Of a stretch of DNA of 64,000 nucleotides, positions 21,901 to 34,374 are shown piece by piece. The stretch comes from Asterias amurensis. Taxonomy: Eukaryota > Echinodermata > Asteroidea > Forcipulatida > Asteriidae. The notes beneath the pieces were generated by a model, which worked only from the letters and a program-made list of their open reading frames with translations, had not been told where the DNA came from and did no database searches. The stretch covers positions 3,593,891 to 3,657,890 of the forward strand of contig NC_092657.1 in assembly GCF_032118995.1 (NCBI RefSeq). The letters run 5' to 3'. The position numbers and the translations under genes were made by a program. Each line of letters starts with the position of its first letter. Position 1 is the first letter of the stretch.

Positions 21901-22977
21901 GATTCGGAGGGTGTGTTCGGTTAGCTTGCCTGTGTCGACCTCGCCGGTGCTCACTCGGGGGAGCCCCTGAGCTAATCGAAAAATCACTCGCCCTCTTGTG
22001 GTGACGCCATCCACCACGGGCCAGCCTCAAGTGACCCACTCCACAAGCAGGACACTTGGGGCTGACCTGGGTGAGCCCCTGGAATGGCGTAAAAGCTATT
22101 TGAACGTACCGGGGGCAGACTGGGGTCGACCCGAGGAAGCTAATCGAACGCACCCTAAAAAAACTTTACTGTTCGCTGATTTACAAATTTGAAAATCTCA
22201 CTAATTGTTGTACAAAATCTCTCTGATTGTGTAAACTTTATTCAGTGTAATTCTTCCTGATTGATATGGAAACTTTGTCCCAATTTTTGTTCAGTGTATA
22301 ATGAATAAATATATCTGTGATTGTTGTACAAAATTTCCCTGTATGGGATTTGAGGCATTGCATAGTGAGGTATTTATATTTGTCAGGCATGCAACTCTTT
22401 TTTTTTTTTTTTTAGCCTAATATATACCTGGAAACAACAGTGTACAACTACAGTCATGTAAAATAATAAACCTCAACATTTTCTAGGGTACCATTGTGGG
22501 TTTCATGTCCCGTGGCGTTTGACTGCCTCGCTCTGCACTTGCGTTGTGCCTTTGAAAATGTTCCTCTTCTTTTTTTTCAACGGGCAGTTGCATGCTTGAT
22601 TTGTAAATAACTACTTGCTGGGTAGACTAGGTTTTTTTTTAACTTGTCAGACCCCACATATTTTACTAAAAGTGGAGTAGATTTTTCGGAATTTTGGAGA
22701 CTTCTTTGCTTACTAGTACAAAATCAAATATAGACAATTTCCTTGATTTGGGAAACCTTTTCCCCTGTTAATATGTTGAATGTTTTTTTTTTAATATCTT
22801 CACGAATACAAGATGCAAATATTTGCAGCTCCACTAATCTTCGTCTTTTGTTTTCCTTTTGCAGGCAAGAAGAGTAGAGGTATCGGCAAGGGACATCTGT
22901 ACAAACAGACCATCGGTGGTTCACGCCGTGCCTGCTGGAAGAGACGAAACACCCTCTCCCTCAAACGATACCGTTAA
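16667..22977 (+). CDS. RPL15: 60S ribosomal protein L15 (RPL15/eL15), complete, four coding exons
   Basis: Coding exons are 16667-16838, 17293-17429, 18625-18817 and 22865-22977, with matching phases and GT-AG borders, giving 204 residues as in human. It is a structural protein of the large cytosolic ribosomal subunit. It opens [15 protein letters not shown], contains [83 protein letters not shown] and [18 protein letters not shown], and closes [11 protein letters not shown]. All family blocks are intact and the sequence is strongly basic. The coding exons are GC-rich against AT-rich introns. An acceptor at 16644-16645 implies a short upstream UTR exon. The introns are 454, 1195 and 4047 bp, the last being long for a ribosomal protein gene and filled with repeats. 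Confidence 0.97.
18361..18512. mobile_element. MITE-D copy 1 in RPL15 intron (diverged)
   Basis: GGCAGAGTCACATTGCAAC at the left and GCTCTGCAGTTTGAAATGGCC at the right frame inner arms TTGGTTGAATGAGCGTGTGC and GCTATTCAACCAATAGAATG. It matches the better preserved copy at 61683-61864. Confidence 0.6.
18958..18993. repeat. (TTA)n microsatellite
   Basis: This is an uninterrupted TTA run in RPL15 intron 4. Confidence 0.85.
19975..20840 (+). repeat. About 130-bp tandem array with CTTCCGGGTCAACCGGAAGT palindromes
   Basis: Seven units: the palindrome CTTCCGGGTCAACCGGAAGT or a one-base variant starts at 20078, 20208, 20338, 20466 and 20596, a contracted form (CTTCCCGGAAGT) is at 20725, and a decayed one is near 20822. 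Spacing is 128-130 bp. Other conserved unit words are ACTACACAACCGATTTT, TAGACTCCTTAGGCATTAAA and CCGTGACCCC..TTGACCT. Each palindrome holds two head-to-head CCGGAAGT words, the core bound by ETS/GABP factors. Confidence 0.9.
20996..21361 (+). mobile_element. MITE-A copy 7 (366 bp) in RPL15 intron 4
   Basis: TTAAAGACTGGACACAAATG at the left and AGTGTCCACTGCCTTTAA at the right, with a complete hairpin (GAGACCTCGAAATC..GAGGTCACGAAATC). A short segment near the AAAACTA-box is deleted. Confidence 0.85.
21592..21760. repeat. Partial MITE-M copy (GCTAAGCACAA family)
   Basis: AATTTTATAGAGTCTGCTTAAGC, GGTATCCTGTTCATTTCTGCTTAGC and CTAAGCACAAC words match the family seen whole at 40634-40879 and 54888-55129, but the ends are decayed. 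Confidence 0.4.
21908..22156. mobile_element. MITE-H copy 1, long imperfect hairpin
   Basis: GGGTGTGTTCGGTTAGCTTG at the left against AGCTAATCGAACGCACCC at the right, with inner GGGGAGCCCCTGAGC and GGGTGAGCCCCTGG arms and an internal GTCGACC. It is GC-rich in an AT-rich intron, and is related to 48373-48525. Confidence 0.7.
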
Positions 22978-23215
22978 ACAAAATCATCATCATCTTCAAA
23001 CTAGCATACCAATTACAGCTATACAAAACATACTTCACAATCCGAGTACTGTCTGGAGACAGCTTTTAAGGTGGGACGTTGCGCGGGTTTTATCTTGTCT
23101 CTGATAATGTTGGAGACTTGTGTTAATGAGATGCGTGTTTGCAAATGTCAGGGACTCACACTGTTTATAAAAAACTGAATAATGAGATAATAAAAAAACC
23201 TGTCGAGAGGAAATA
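22978..23215 (+). terminator. RPL15: RPL15 3' UTR with AATAAA
   Basis: An AATAAA signal at 23189-23194 lies about 215 bases after the stop codon and is followed within about 25 bases by CGAGAGGAAATAACACTG and then T-rich DNA, a fitting cleavage region. Confidence 0.6.
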
Positions 23216-25604
23216 ACACTGATTTGAGTTTCTTTTGATTTTATTTGTTGTTTGGACTTGTCTGAGATTTTGTCAAAATGTTTGTGAAAAATTTAGGTAG
23301 AAAAACAAGCAATGGCAGCAATTTTGATTATTTGGAATGTTGCTTGTACAGAAGACTCCCATTGGGGGGGGGGGGGGGTAAACAAAGTTACTGAAATGCG
23401 CCAATTTTAAATTGGCCAGTTCCTAAATTACCGTTTTATAATAGGAATTGTGTTATTAGATAAAAACAAAGTAGAATTCCGGACTTCAGAATTTGTGCTC
23501 TATACGCAATATACATATGAAATCGGGTCCTACTTGTAGAAGAGTTAAACTTTAATTTGTAGGTCTATTTACCTTTAATGGTATTACAAATTGCCCTATT
23601 TTCCGTGGTCGGTTCAAAGCGCTGGGAATAACCACAGCTGACACGAGATACAATATTTGTACATAACATAAAAACTCATACATTATTCACTGTTATGGAG
23701 CGAATAAATATGTTGCAACAAATCGTAAGTGAAGTGGTTAAATTAATACCTGAACAAGTTTCTTGGTTCTAATTTGTTTTATAAGACTTACTTGCAAAAC
23801 CCATGAGTGGGCGCTGGTAATCCAAAGTTACGGCACATGTAAGTGTATATAGTTCGCCCTCTTGCGGCCAATATACATGTACATTGTACTTCCAGTAGAC
23901 TGGTCTCCTGTGAAGACATAAGGCACTGGTCTTGGAGGCTAGTTATACCATTGGCCAACTATTTCATAAGATACTATACAATGATTTCATTGGATAAACG
24001 TACATCGATGTATAAACTTTTCATGAGTTATGAATGGTCGGAAGTGATGAAGTAATGCTTTGTTCACTGTGCTGTATGTCTACATTAAAGTGCGAAGTGG
24101 CTGCGGATCATTAAATATTCATTTTTATATGACGTCAGCATTTACCTGAATAACATATCTGCTGCTGATTTCATAAATGTATAAGGACTATAACAAATCA
24201 GTTATAAGCAATGTGTGATTTTACAACACAAATCACCAAGGTGTTACGACCACTCACCTTTAAAATTAATCTTATACGCTTTGTGAAAGCATAGCCAACC
24301 CATGTTTAGTTTTGTAGATGATCGGGTCATTGCCCAAAACACTCTTTACCTCACATCACCTTTCCACATTTTGATTTGTTAGATTACACTTCAAAATAAT
24401 TTCCCTACAGACTACATACTGCACAATTCCTTTAATTTAAAGTTACAGTTACGTCAGTCATGAGCGCATTTTCTCGCTTAAAATTCCCCTGCGCCGTGCA
24501 CTGCACGTGCAATTATCCAGCAAACAAAAGACCGCGAGGAGACATCTTTGCAGCGGGTCACAGAACGTTTATTTCCCCTAAGATTTAGTGACATGGTTCA
24601 CGCTCATTTTAGTCACTCTCGAGATGGAAATCTTCTCCATCATTCTATTTTTAAAGCTCAGAGATGTTCTAAAAAATGTTTGACGGTTTTAAGTGACATC
24701 TCAACAACTTTGTTTGAATCCTGCCATGCGTTTATAGCCTAACCTGCAGTTTCAAGACGAAGGGACAGAACATGATTTATTTAAAAAGAGGTTATTGACA
24801 TAGCTTTTATTACACGTGCTTGTTTTCAATTGATGCATTATAGATCAAGTTTGCACGCCGGAGGGATGGGTAAAAATTGGTTTGTGGAAGTCAGAGTACA
24901 ATAACTCGTATATTTTTTAGATTTCATCGTTCACCTGGCGTCCTAATTTTAGCCGTAATATTTGACAACTATTGCAAAACTTTAATTTCGTTGCAAATGC
25001 GACATCAAAATTCGAATGTCTGTGTACAAATCACTCCGAATTTGTAAGATTCCTCCACTTTCTTTAAGGATTTGTAACTGCCCCCCCCCCCTCCACATAT
25101 GCATGATCTCAGTACTTTGAACTTGAACAGGGAATTCTCCTTTAATAAATTAAATTTGCAATCTTATTAACACGCTTCCTCTTGGCTAGCCAAACGCGAA
25201 AGGACACGTCTCTTTGGTCGCAGCGATTGCTTCGAATTAAGTTTATTTTTTACATAATTGCTCCTTCTTTTTTGTCCCCTCTACTTCGTCTTCCTTTCCC
25301 AGACACACGGGAACATTTACAGCCGCAGACCGCTTTGCCAATATTTGAACACTGTATTGGTTTTTCACTCCATAGAAAGTGCAGTAAGTATAACATATGG
25401 TGTAGCCTTCATGAGGCCTGATACTAAAAAAAAATGAATTTTGGATTTTCAGTTATTTCTTTTGACCCAAACACCCACCCACGATTTCGAAAAAAAATCG
25501 TGTTTTTTTTTTAACATTGACTACTATGAATGGCCCCTTATCATGGGAGGATAAAATTCCTTGGTGCCTGTTGTCCTTTCGAAAACGAAGCATACGGGCC
25601 TGAG

Positions 25605-25746
25605 CCTTATCAAGGCCTTCGTTTCATAAACAGCAGAACGACTGGAACAGGAGACCACGAGCGCGAGTCGATTGACAAAGGCATGCCTGGTCTCCCAGTC
25701 GCTTGGGATAGCGGCTCTCCAAGCTAGCAACGAAGGCCTTGATACA
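25605..25746. mobile_element. Inverted-repeat element (ATCAAGGCCTTCGTT ends)
   Basis: TATCAAGGCCTTCGTTT near 25607 and AACGAAGGCCTTGATAC near 25729 are inverted copies about 105 bp apart. The inside is GC-rich with CTGGTCTCCCAGTCG and its partner CTGGAACAGGAGACCACG also roughly inverted. Confidence 0.6.
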
Positions 25747-25957
25747 AGACTATAGGCATTTTATTGAAGAAGGGAACAGATCAAACAAAATGTAATGGTT
25801 GTTTGCTCCAACGTGACACACTTTAAAGAACATTAGTGTCAAGTCTTGGTTAGTTTTGATCGCCACAGACTAGAGGGCTCTCAGGATATCCTTTGTCCCA
25901 GCCGCAAAAATTAACATCTCGTTGTGGCGGTAACCGCTGCTAAGGGTTCGAACTGCC

Positions 25958-26050
25958 TATACCCACTTGGTGGTATCGTGGTATCTGCTGTAGCAATGCA
26001 AAGGTCGTTGGTTCGAATCACACCAAAGTTATGTACGTGGGGTTTGTCCA
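25958..26050 (+). mobile_element. tRNA-like SINE head fragment
   Basis: CACTTGGTGGTATCGTGGTA followed by AGGTCGTTGGTTCGAATCAC has the spacing and wording of tRNA boxes A and B. The acceptor stem does not pair, so this is a SINE remnant rather than a tRNA gene. Confidence 0.45.
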
Positions 26051-28370
26051 CAGAATTGAACTCAGGAGTGATCGATGTAAGAGAATAGGCAAATTATAAA
26101 AAAAAAGAGAAATATAAAATGGCAATTGGAACGAATTGTATGTATGACTTATTTGCAACGAAAATTTATTTTCATTTTAGCAGCTAATATACGCTTCCGT
26201 AGAGCGCATCAATGAAAACATGATAGTAATAATATCAATTTTAAGAACATCTCAAGAACAAAACTTTTTCCAAATTTACTTTTAAATTTGCAAAAGCAAG
26301 TGGGCCTACAATGAGTTAACAAAATGAACATTTTAGGCAAAAAATTTACTATTTTTTAAAATGAGGTTTGAAGCTGGAGATATGTTCTGATTTGTCGGAG
26401 ATTGAGGTTCATTCCATAGTGATGGGCCATAGTGGAAACTAGCAGGTCGAGTTTGACCAGCGTAAACAACAAAAGCCTGGAGTTCAGGAGTTCGTGATAA
26501 GGCCCCAAGCTAACCACCTATTCCCTTCATCCATAAACTCCACACCAATATCAATCTGAGTCCATAAGTAAACACACAGCTCTATTTATTTGCCCCACAA
26601 ACAACATCCATTCGTGCTGGATGCTGCAGTTGCACCTTTAAGCTCCCATGTTGTTATTATTTTGTTTTACACAAAAGTCGCCGTAGTTTTACCAGGGGGC
26701 TCTAGGGATCGTTATGAAATGAAAGACTCGACCACTTGAGGGTACCAGTCTACTTAAAAGCAAAATATACATTTTTTAAACTTTATGTGATGTTACTCCA
26801 TTGATGAAAATGTAGACTATTTTTACGAATATACACTTTACTTCTAGTCTACAGTCATCCGGTGTGCGAAGAGTTTTATATTATCCATAATCTTCAAATT
26901 TGAAACTACTTATGTGACGTCACTCTATTGGTGAAACTGCAGATTTTTGTAACAAACTAAAGTGACTGATAGTTCAACTTGAAAATGAATGTCTTTCCAA
27001 ATAATGCTTACACATTTTTGCAAAATAGTTCTAAATAGACCAAACGTCAATTGACAAAGTTACGATTGTTTTTGGTGACAGTGATTTGGGGGGAAATATA
27101 CTCTAAAGTGTAGATTCGTTCCTAATGTATCTCGCCTTCGGCTCGTATACATGTACATTCTTTCCACGAACCTACATTTTCTCGTATATTCTCCCTTAAC
27201 AGAAATTTGCAAAACTCCTGATGTGAGGGAGATGACTACGAGCAAATTAAAATTTAATTTTAAAAGAACACCATGTCACTCACTTCCCCCTCCACTAATG
27301 CATACTTTTATAGGCATTATACATCTTGACATCTTGGCATCTATAATTTTTCAAATTTCTTGATGTGTTCTATTTGACGTATAGGGACAGAAGTCCTTGT
27401 ACGACGATGTGCATAATGGCGTAAATAATGCGTCTTTTATGATTTAGTTGTTTGGTGGCAGCGGTGGGATCGATTGTTGCCCCAAGCTCCTGCGTTTGGT
27501 GATATGAAAACTGAGTGTATACATTTAATTGACATGATGTATTGCCTTTCAACGAAAGATAAGTGCTCGAGTTCTGCGGGTGTGAAAAACGACGGGCGGG
27601 TTGAAATGGACAGGTTTAAGTCACAAACAACAGGCATACGACCCTGAATTTTTAAACAAACAGGCTACGGCACTGAATTTCCTGGCAAAATAGCTTCACT
27701 CGAAACCTGACATTATTTTGAGAAAAGTAAGTATCAGAGATGAGCCTTGTTGCCATAAAACAGGACGAAAATGTACAAAGAGGTTTTACCTATGATATGT
27801 TTATTGAAATGTTTACATTAGTGCACCGTTGAATTGAATGGAAAAGCGACCTCAGTTAACACACTGAATTTTCTTACTGAAAATAAAATATAATATGTAC
27901 AATTTTCGAGTTGGGCTGTTTCATGGAACTCCATGCGCTCACGGATTGGTCTATACTCACATGCCGTTAAATCGAAATCGGTTCTTACAAGAGTCGAAAA
28001 GTGAGGAATGTTCTTTCCAGCCTCAGTTTCAGTGTAACTTTAATGTCTAGCCTAGGCCTAATCACGCTGTCACCATCTTGGTAATATTCCCTGTTTACAT
28101 AACAGTAATGAATGCTAACATTCATTGCGCAAACGTGGCACCAGACTATTATTTCGTCCAGCCTCGGTTTGGTTACAATGAGTTGGATGATGGAGTAAAA
28201 TCTAAATGACCACACTATGATAAAGGTCTATACCTAAATAGCTGCACCGTGACTAGCTCATCAGTGTCATCTTAATGTGGGTTAATGAAAGTGAATTTTT
28301 TTTTGCAGAGACCTGTCAGATTGAATTGCTCATCTCGAGGTCGTCCACCCCACCCAACCCCAGGCCCTGG

Positions 28371-28516
28371 TCTCGATTTCACAACGCAATACAATTCATC
28401 ACAAGACAAGTTGTCAGCATTACCGTTATAGTGATTTGCATTGACATTACACTTTACTTAGCAACTAAGATTGATTTGAAGTTGATAAATCTTAGCTCTT
28501 TGTGAAATCGGCCCCG
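28371..28516. mobile_element. Palindromic element with GATTTCACAA ends (MITE-E relative)
   Basis: The left CTGGTCTCGATTTCACAACG and right GCTCTTTGTGAAATCGGCCCC share the MITE-E termini, but the interior (TCACAAGACAAGTTGT, AACTAAGATTGATTTG) differs. It may be a related subfamily. Confidence 0.5.
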
Positions 28517-29069
28517 CCTGGTCCCTTAATAATTCCACCCATAACAAAAAGGAGTGAAGATTATGTAGAGTCCCATGACACACAACTATCGCATGCCTTT
28601 ACCGTAGAGATATAAGAGAGTAAACCAAAGATCAAAGTCATTGAACTCATTCTAAAAGTCGTGACTACCTGCCCGCCGTCTGGCTTTTCCAATTAAGAAA
28701 CATACAGAAGCACTTTCATCCCAAGAGTCAATCAGCTCAGCGGACTAGGGCCAGTCTAATTCTGATAATGACAATCAACGTCAAAACGTTGGCGTGTTCG
28801 CGGCTCAAGGGGATGAAACAAAATCTAAGCGACCGCGAAAGATCAGCGCTAATCAATTTGGTCCTACTTTGTTTTTTATCAAGGTGTCCGTCTATTTCTG
28901 CATCAGTATTTCTCATGGGTTTTCGGTTTTGGGTTGACATCATCTTTTTGCTTCCCATCCAAGATTTTGTTGATTTGAAGGGGCTGTGTAGTCATGATCA
29001 AATCAGGGCTTGGTGCCACAGAGTACTATTAAATTCATTGTAAAACCAGTCGTAATAACCACAGATAAT

Positions 29070-29496
29070 TTAAAGGAACACGTTGCCTTGGATCGGTCCA
29101 GTTGGTCTTTGAAAAGCGTTTGTAATCGTTTGTTGTAAAACGCATATGGGTAGAAAGATAGAATATAAAGTAGAATGCAATGATCTACCATAACATGCCT
29201 CGAAATTGCACGGTTTTCCTTTTTCCTCGTCGACTAACACGGTCGGTCATTTATGGGAGTCAATTTGTCGACTCCGCGAACTAACACGGTCGGCCATTTT
29301 TGGGAGTCAATTTTTGGACTCCCATAAATGGCCGACTGTGTTAGTTCGCAAAGTAAAAGGAAAACCACTATTTCGAGGCAAATTTGTGTGGATTCTATAT
29401 TTATAACATCTTTCCAACCCCTATGCATTTTATAACAAACGGTTACAAACGCTTTTCAAAGACCAACTCGTCCGATCCAAGGCAAAGTATTCCTTT
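29070..29496. mobile_element. MITE-B copy 2 with duplicated centre (about 427 bp)
   Basis: TTAAAGGAACACGTTGCCTT at the left and the inverse ending AAGTATTCCTTT at the right. The central unit ACTAACACGGTCGGCCATTT appears twice before its reverse complement, so the centre has been expanded. Confidence 0.8.
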
Positions 29497-29794
29497 GTTG
29501 TGACGTCACACTTTGCTCAGCCACGTGAAATAAATTATGTAAATTTCACTTATTCGCACTAACACTTAGATCCAAGTTTCATAGACTTGCTCAAGTACAA
29601 AAAGAAGCTGCGCTCAATCAAAATTATACTCAACGTGTTGGGGAGATAAAAAGTGATATATCTTTTTCCATAACCGAATTACTTCGAAGTGAAATGTTTC
29701 TCAAAATGCTTGACCGTTGAAAGGTCCAGCCTGTACTTCTTGTTTTTTTATTGTCATTGATGTTAAGAGTGAATACAAAACGTACACCTTTGCT

Positions 29795-30166
29795 TTAAAG
29801 CCATTATACACTTTCGGTAAACAGTATTGTCCAAGTCCCAAACTTCGTGTATCACAACTTATATATAAAATAACAACCTGTGAAAATTTAGGCTCAATTG
29901 GTCATCGGAGTCAGGAGAAAATAACGGGAAAACCCACTATTGTTTCCGCGCGTTTCGATGTGTCATGACATGTGTTTAAAATTAATCCGTAATTCTCGCT
30001 AACGAGAATTGATATTGTTTTAATGTTTTCTCAAAAAGTAAAGCATTTCATGGACTAATATTTCAAGAGAAGTCTTTCACCATTACCTTCTGTAACCCTG
30101 TCAATTATTTGTAAATCTGTGAACTTTTATATTTTTTTCTGTACCGAAAGGGTCCAATGGCTTTAA
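29795..30166. mobile_element. TTAA-ended element, family L (372 bp)
   Basis: TTAAAGCCATTATACACTTTCGGTA-type left end against TACCGAAAGGGTCCAATGGC plus TTTAA at the right. The interior shares the AACCTGTGAAAATTTAGGCTCAATTGG phrase with MITE-A but the ends differ, so it is a sister family. Confidence 0.7.
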
Positions 30167-30696
30167 ACACCATTTTGATGAAAAGACACTGCAAACCGTG
30201 TGTGTCACAATCTGATTTATAAAGCACGTCTAATTGAGTTCGTTTGAATTTATGACCGTTGCTATTTTTTTTACTTGAGGATCGATTTCCCGCCAGAAAA
30301 AACTGATGGCGCGATCTCAGACTTGAAAGTTAAGTAGCCTTGGATCCAGCTGCAATATCAATGTTATTATAAATATCACGAGCAAAGCCATAGTGCTCTT
30401 CTTGTGTTAGGTGTGCAAGCGCCATGATTAAAGGCTATTTTGAGATATGAAGCCTCATTGGTATCCTTCATTTTTAATTGGATTAAATGAACGCTGTTGA
30501 AGGTCACGGTTTTTTTTCTTTTTTTCTTCTTCTTCAATTTTTTTTTTTTTCGGGGGGGGGGGTGCTTAGCAAACCATCAAGATTATACGTCATAATGACG
30601 TAACCAATGAGAGTCCATATTGTTTTCTTGCAATTTGGAAACACTTCAACATCTGGGAGATTGATTCTCTACGGTGATAATTTATGTGAGTCATAG

Positions 30697-30847
30697 ATCC
30701 TTTTCGAATCCACGGCTTCGGCTCTACATTCGGCTCATGCTAGCTTGGCCCCGCGCGGAATGCTTTGCGTGCGTGCTCGGGGCTTCAGAGGAGCGGACGG
30801 AGCCTGAAGCCGAACCCAAAACCGAAGCCGTGGTTTCGAAAAGGGCC
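30697..30847. mobile_element. MITE-P copy 1, hairpin (CCACGGCTTCGG family)
   Basis: CCTTTTCGAATCCACGGCTT and AAGCCGTGGTTTCGAAAAGG are inverted ends around a GC-rich loop. The same ends recur at 42191-42345, 42389-42540 and 60401-60561. Confidence 0.8.
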
Positions 30848-31969
30848 ACAGTGAACACATTCGTAACGTCTTCCGGACATGACACAAGACGTGCTTACGA
30901 ATCCAGAAACAAATCTTTTTTACAGAAACTGCAGTACAAAATTGCAGACTCCCTATGGTGACCCTGAAGGGACATCACACACCACAAATATCTGCAGAGA
31001 TTTGTTGTGATAATATCTGCAACATCACATACTGTTTACTATGTGTGATGTGCCTTTAGGGCCACCATACTTCCCTCCAACAGGATGCACTGAATTGAAT
31101 ACCAATGACGTATGTATAATGCAAAGGAATAACAAATTCTATTTGCGATGAGTACAAAGCTAATACTGAAACGAAAAGTCAATAATTTGTTCATCCTTGA
31201 GAGAGAGCAAGGCCATTTTCATTTTGCGAATACCACTTCAATTGGAGAAACTTTAAGTCGATCGACACTTTTGAAGGGGCACCAAGGCAGGACAGGGGCA
31301 TGCAACAGAGTTCATGTCCTCCGTGGTTTCAGAGTAATTCACAGGCCTGTATGCGTTGAAGTCAAATCAATATCTACAATTTATCATGCATAAAATTGCT
31401 GCGTGGGGGTCGGGGAGGAAAACGCCGCTATATCGTCCCCAAGGTCGTTGGAATGGTCAAGCAGTCATTATGCCACTTATGATCCTTCCCAATTGTACAT
31501 GTACCACACCCACCAACTAAAGACATGATCCCCTATGGTATACCGTCATTAATCTTCCACATTCTTGTATTTGGTTTAAGACTAGTTAAGCGACTGTCTC
31601 ATGGCATAGGGTCAGTGCTATGTTCTTGGGAAGTTGATCCTGACCCCTATCCCCTCGCTCCTTAGTGCTTCTCCACCACACCCCACCCACTAAGACATTA
31701 TCCTCCAGGTACCATCACTTTGTCTTCCTTAAAATTCGTGTCTACACCTTGACTTTAAAACTCCAGTCGACTCTCTAATTGAAGGATACACAATCCAAAC
31801 AGAAAACCTCGTCACTGGAGGAACTGTGTCAATATTGCAGGGAAATTGAAACATTCAATATTGAAATGCCCCACAGCAGGGGACAGACAAATAAAGCAAC
31901 AAGGAAGAAGTGGAGTCGTTAATGATGGAAGAAGGATCCACGTAACGGTATGAAAGTTTCATGTGTCTT

Positions 31970-32120
31970 TAAAGGGACTCGTTGCTTTGGATTGGGCGGT
32001 TCGGGCTATAAAAAGAGCTCGTTCTGAAATGATGCTTTAAAAGTGGAATAAAATAATGATCCACACATAAAATGCCTCAAAATTGTGTGGGTTTCTTTTT
32101 ACCTCGTGAACTAACACTGG
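31970..32120. mobile_element. MITE-B copy 3, diverged left half
   Basis: TTTAAAGGGACTCGTTGCTT followed by GATCCACACATAAAATGCCTC and TTTTTACCTCGTGAACTAACAC match the left arm of MITE-B. The right arm is absent. Confidence 0.6.
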
Positions 32121-32429
32121 GGAGTAACAGTAATTTTCAGACACATTTCACTTCGAAGTATTGTGGTAAACAAAAAATATCAGTTTTTATGCCCAAAATT
32201 TTTAACCTTAGAAGCGTTGCTGTCAGAAAGGTCTCTCAGATTGCGTTTTATTTAGGTACTTAAACTTAAGGTACTTTCCTTCGTTGTCATTCACTCCGGG
32301 TTTCAGCGATATCTCAAAACGCGGCTATATTTTGAAGGTTGTTAATGTTAGTTCTGTTGTATCCTACGTCTACATTTATACAGGAGTAAAAAAAATCGAA
32401 CGGTCCCAAAACCAAGGAATACTTTGCCT

Positions 32430-32807
32430 TTAACGGAACACGTTGCCTTGGATCGGTTGAGTTGGTCTCTGAAAAGCGTTTGTAACCGTTTGTTATAAAA
32501 TGCATTTGGTTAGAAAGATGATTCAAAAGTAGAATACAAAGATCCACACAATTTTTGCCTCGAAATTGCAGGGTTTTCCTTTTACTTTGCCAACTAACAC
32601 GGTCGGCCATTTATGGGAGTCAAAAATTTGACTCCCATAAATGGCCGACGAGGTAAAAGGAAAACCACGCAATTTCGAGTGATACTTGTGTGGATCATTA
32701 TATTCTACTTTTAAAATATCTTTCTAGTCATATACATTTCACAACAAATGGTTACAAACGCTTTTCAAAGACCAACTCGACCGATCCAAGGCAACGTGTT
32801 CCTTTAA
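32430..32807. mobile_element. MITE-B copy 4, full length near-perfect palindrome (378 bp)
   Basis: The left arm begins TTAACGGAACACGTTGCCTT and the right arm ends AAGGCAACGTGTTCCTTTAA. The whole element is one long palindrome centred near ATGGGAGTCAAAAATTTGAC. It is the reference copy of the family and encodes nothing. Confidence 0.88.
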
Positions 32808-33029
32808 TCATAGGCTACTTCCGTATTTTTGATTATTAAACTCCTGCAAACTGTAGTTGTAGCAGAAGAGTTTCATTATCAGCAGGTTCTTTTCAAGAGC
32901 CTCAAATAAAAACAATCGATTGGTGTAAGTGCATTGTCGCTTAATATAAGCACCAGGTGAATTCTGGATTACTCCATTATTTTCTCAAGGTGGCAAAACC
33001 GAGTGAAAGGGACAGATTTCACTGAGTGA

Positions 33030-33385
33030 TTATATGCAGGCCCGTAACCAGGAACTATTTTGTGTGTGTGTGGGGGGGGGGGTACGAATGTGGATTTGTT
33101 TTTTGGGGGCATGGTCTTTTTGGTGGGTCTTTAGGGGGCGTTTTGTTTTGTTTTTGTAGGGGGGGCATATTATTATTATTTTTTTTTGGGGGGGGGTTGG
33201 TTATTTTTGGGGGGCAGCTTTTTTTTAATTTTGAAAAAAGGGCGATTTGGGGGGGGGGGGCTTTTGGGGGACCTTTTTATGGGGGCGGACGTTGTTTTTT
33301 AGGTTTTAATATGCATTTTTATTTTGGGGCAGACTTGTTTTCCTTTTCTTTTTTTCTTCTTTTTTTTAGGGGGGGGGACACCAAA
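33030..33385 (+). repeat. Degenerate G/T homopolymer-rich tract after GGCCCGTAACCAGGA
   Basis: A GGCCCGTAACCAGGA word is followed by about 330 bp made almost wholly of G runs and T runs. The open frame across it (FFGGG-type) is a composition artefact. Similar GGCCCGTAGCCAGG-led tracts occur as dispersed repeats in other marine invertebrates (from memory). Confidence 0.6.
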
Positions 33386-33648
33386 CAAAGCTGACTTATT
33401 CTATTTCTCTCATGCAAGGTTTCAATTTAAAACCTACTCTTCTTAACATACGTCGTGACAGTATACTAATGAAGCTAAAGGGTCGCTGCACCGTCCACTA
33501 TTGTATGTACTTTGTTCTCTCAATTAATTTGACCTCACACTAATGCAAATTGATGTACTGAGTGTCAGTGCTAGATTGGTTGATGTATATAATGGGCTAA
33601 ATGGCCGATTCTTGTCAACACATCTTAGTGAGATCATTTGATTTGCAA

Positions 33649-33872
33649 TAGACCCTTCCCATGAAATAATATGTAAATTGTACATAGCGCGTGCGCACTA
33701 ACGTTTTGGTTGGCAAAATAATGAACATCGCGCTGTTTTGTACACGGCTAATGGGTGCGTGATGCAGACGCGATTGCGCGTCTGCTTAGTGCACAACTCT
33801 ATGGCGTTTGCCAACCAACAGGGTCTACACGCATGCGTGAATCTGATTAGCATATTTCATGGGAAGGGTCCA
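33649..33872. mobile_element. MITE-F, TAGACCCTTCCCATGAAAT inverted-repeat element (224 bp)
   Basis: TAGACCCTTCCCATGAAATA and ATTTCATGGGAAGGGTCCA are inverted ends. Inner arms GTTTTGGTTGGCAAA and GTTTGCCAACCAAC also pair. TA at the ends would fit a Tc1/mariner-like target site (inference). Confidence 0.75.
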
Positions 33873-34374
33873 TTTAGGGAATGCGGACGTGACTGCTCCA
33901 TGTTCTTCAACAATAACACCAACAATCGTTTTGAATAATAATAATAATAACTCAATGAAATAAAGAATGGAAGATATAACGGTTTTTTAAAATAAATGTA
34001 CGAATAAGCAAACAATATTGTAATAAAATCTTGAAGAAATTTTATTTTAGTTACCAATTACTTTGGTGTTATTTTACCACCATATTGGTACCTGTACGCG
34101 ACAACACCCATGGTGTCAATCTTAAAACCCCCTTTCTGTTCAGTGTTACGTGGAATCTAGGTCGATTATGACCCGTGTTTTTTTAGAGTGCCAAGGCCAT
34201 GTCACACGACGAGGCAATTTACAGCCAAGCAGCTCCAGGCAATCTCCGACAAGAAAATATTCTCACATTCCCGTTTTCTCATTAGTTTCTTGGGGATTGT
34301 GAGTGACATAAAATAGTGTCTGTTGTGTTGCATGCAGAAGTCTTCCTTTTGCATTCAGTGCAGGCTTCAGACTG

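Noticed and set aside
25958-26040. tRNA gene
   Set aside because: It has box-like words only; the stems are not complementary.
33026-33394. 122-residue Gly/Phe-rich frame
   Set aside because: It is produced by alternating G and T homopolymers; there is no domain and the composition is extreme.
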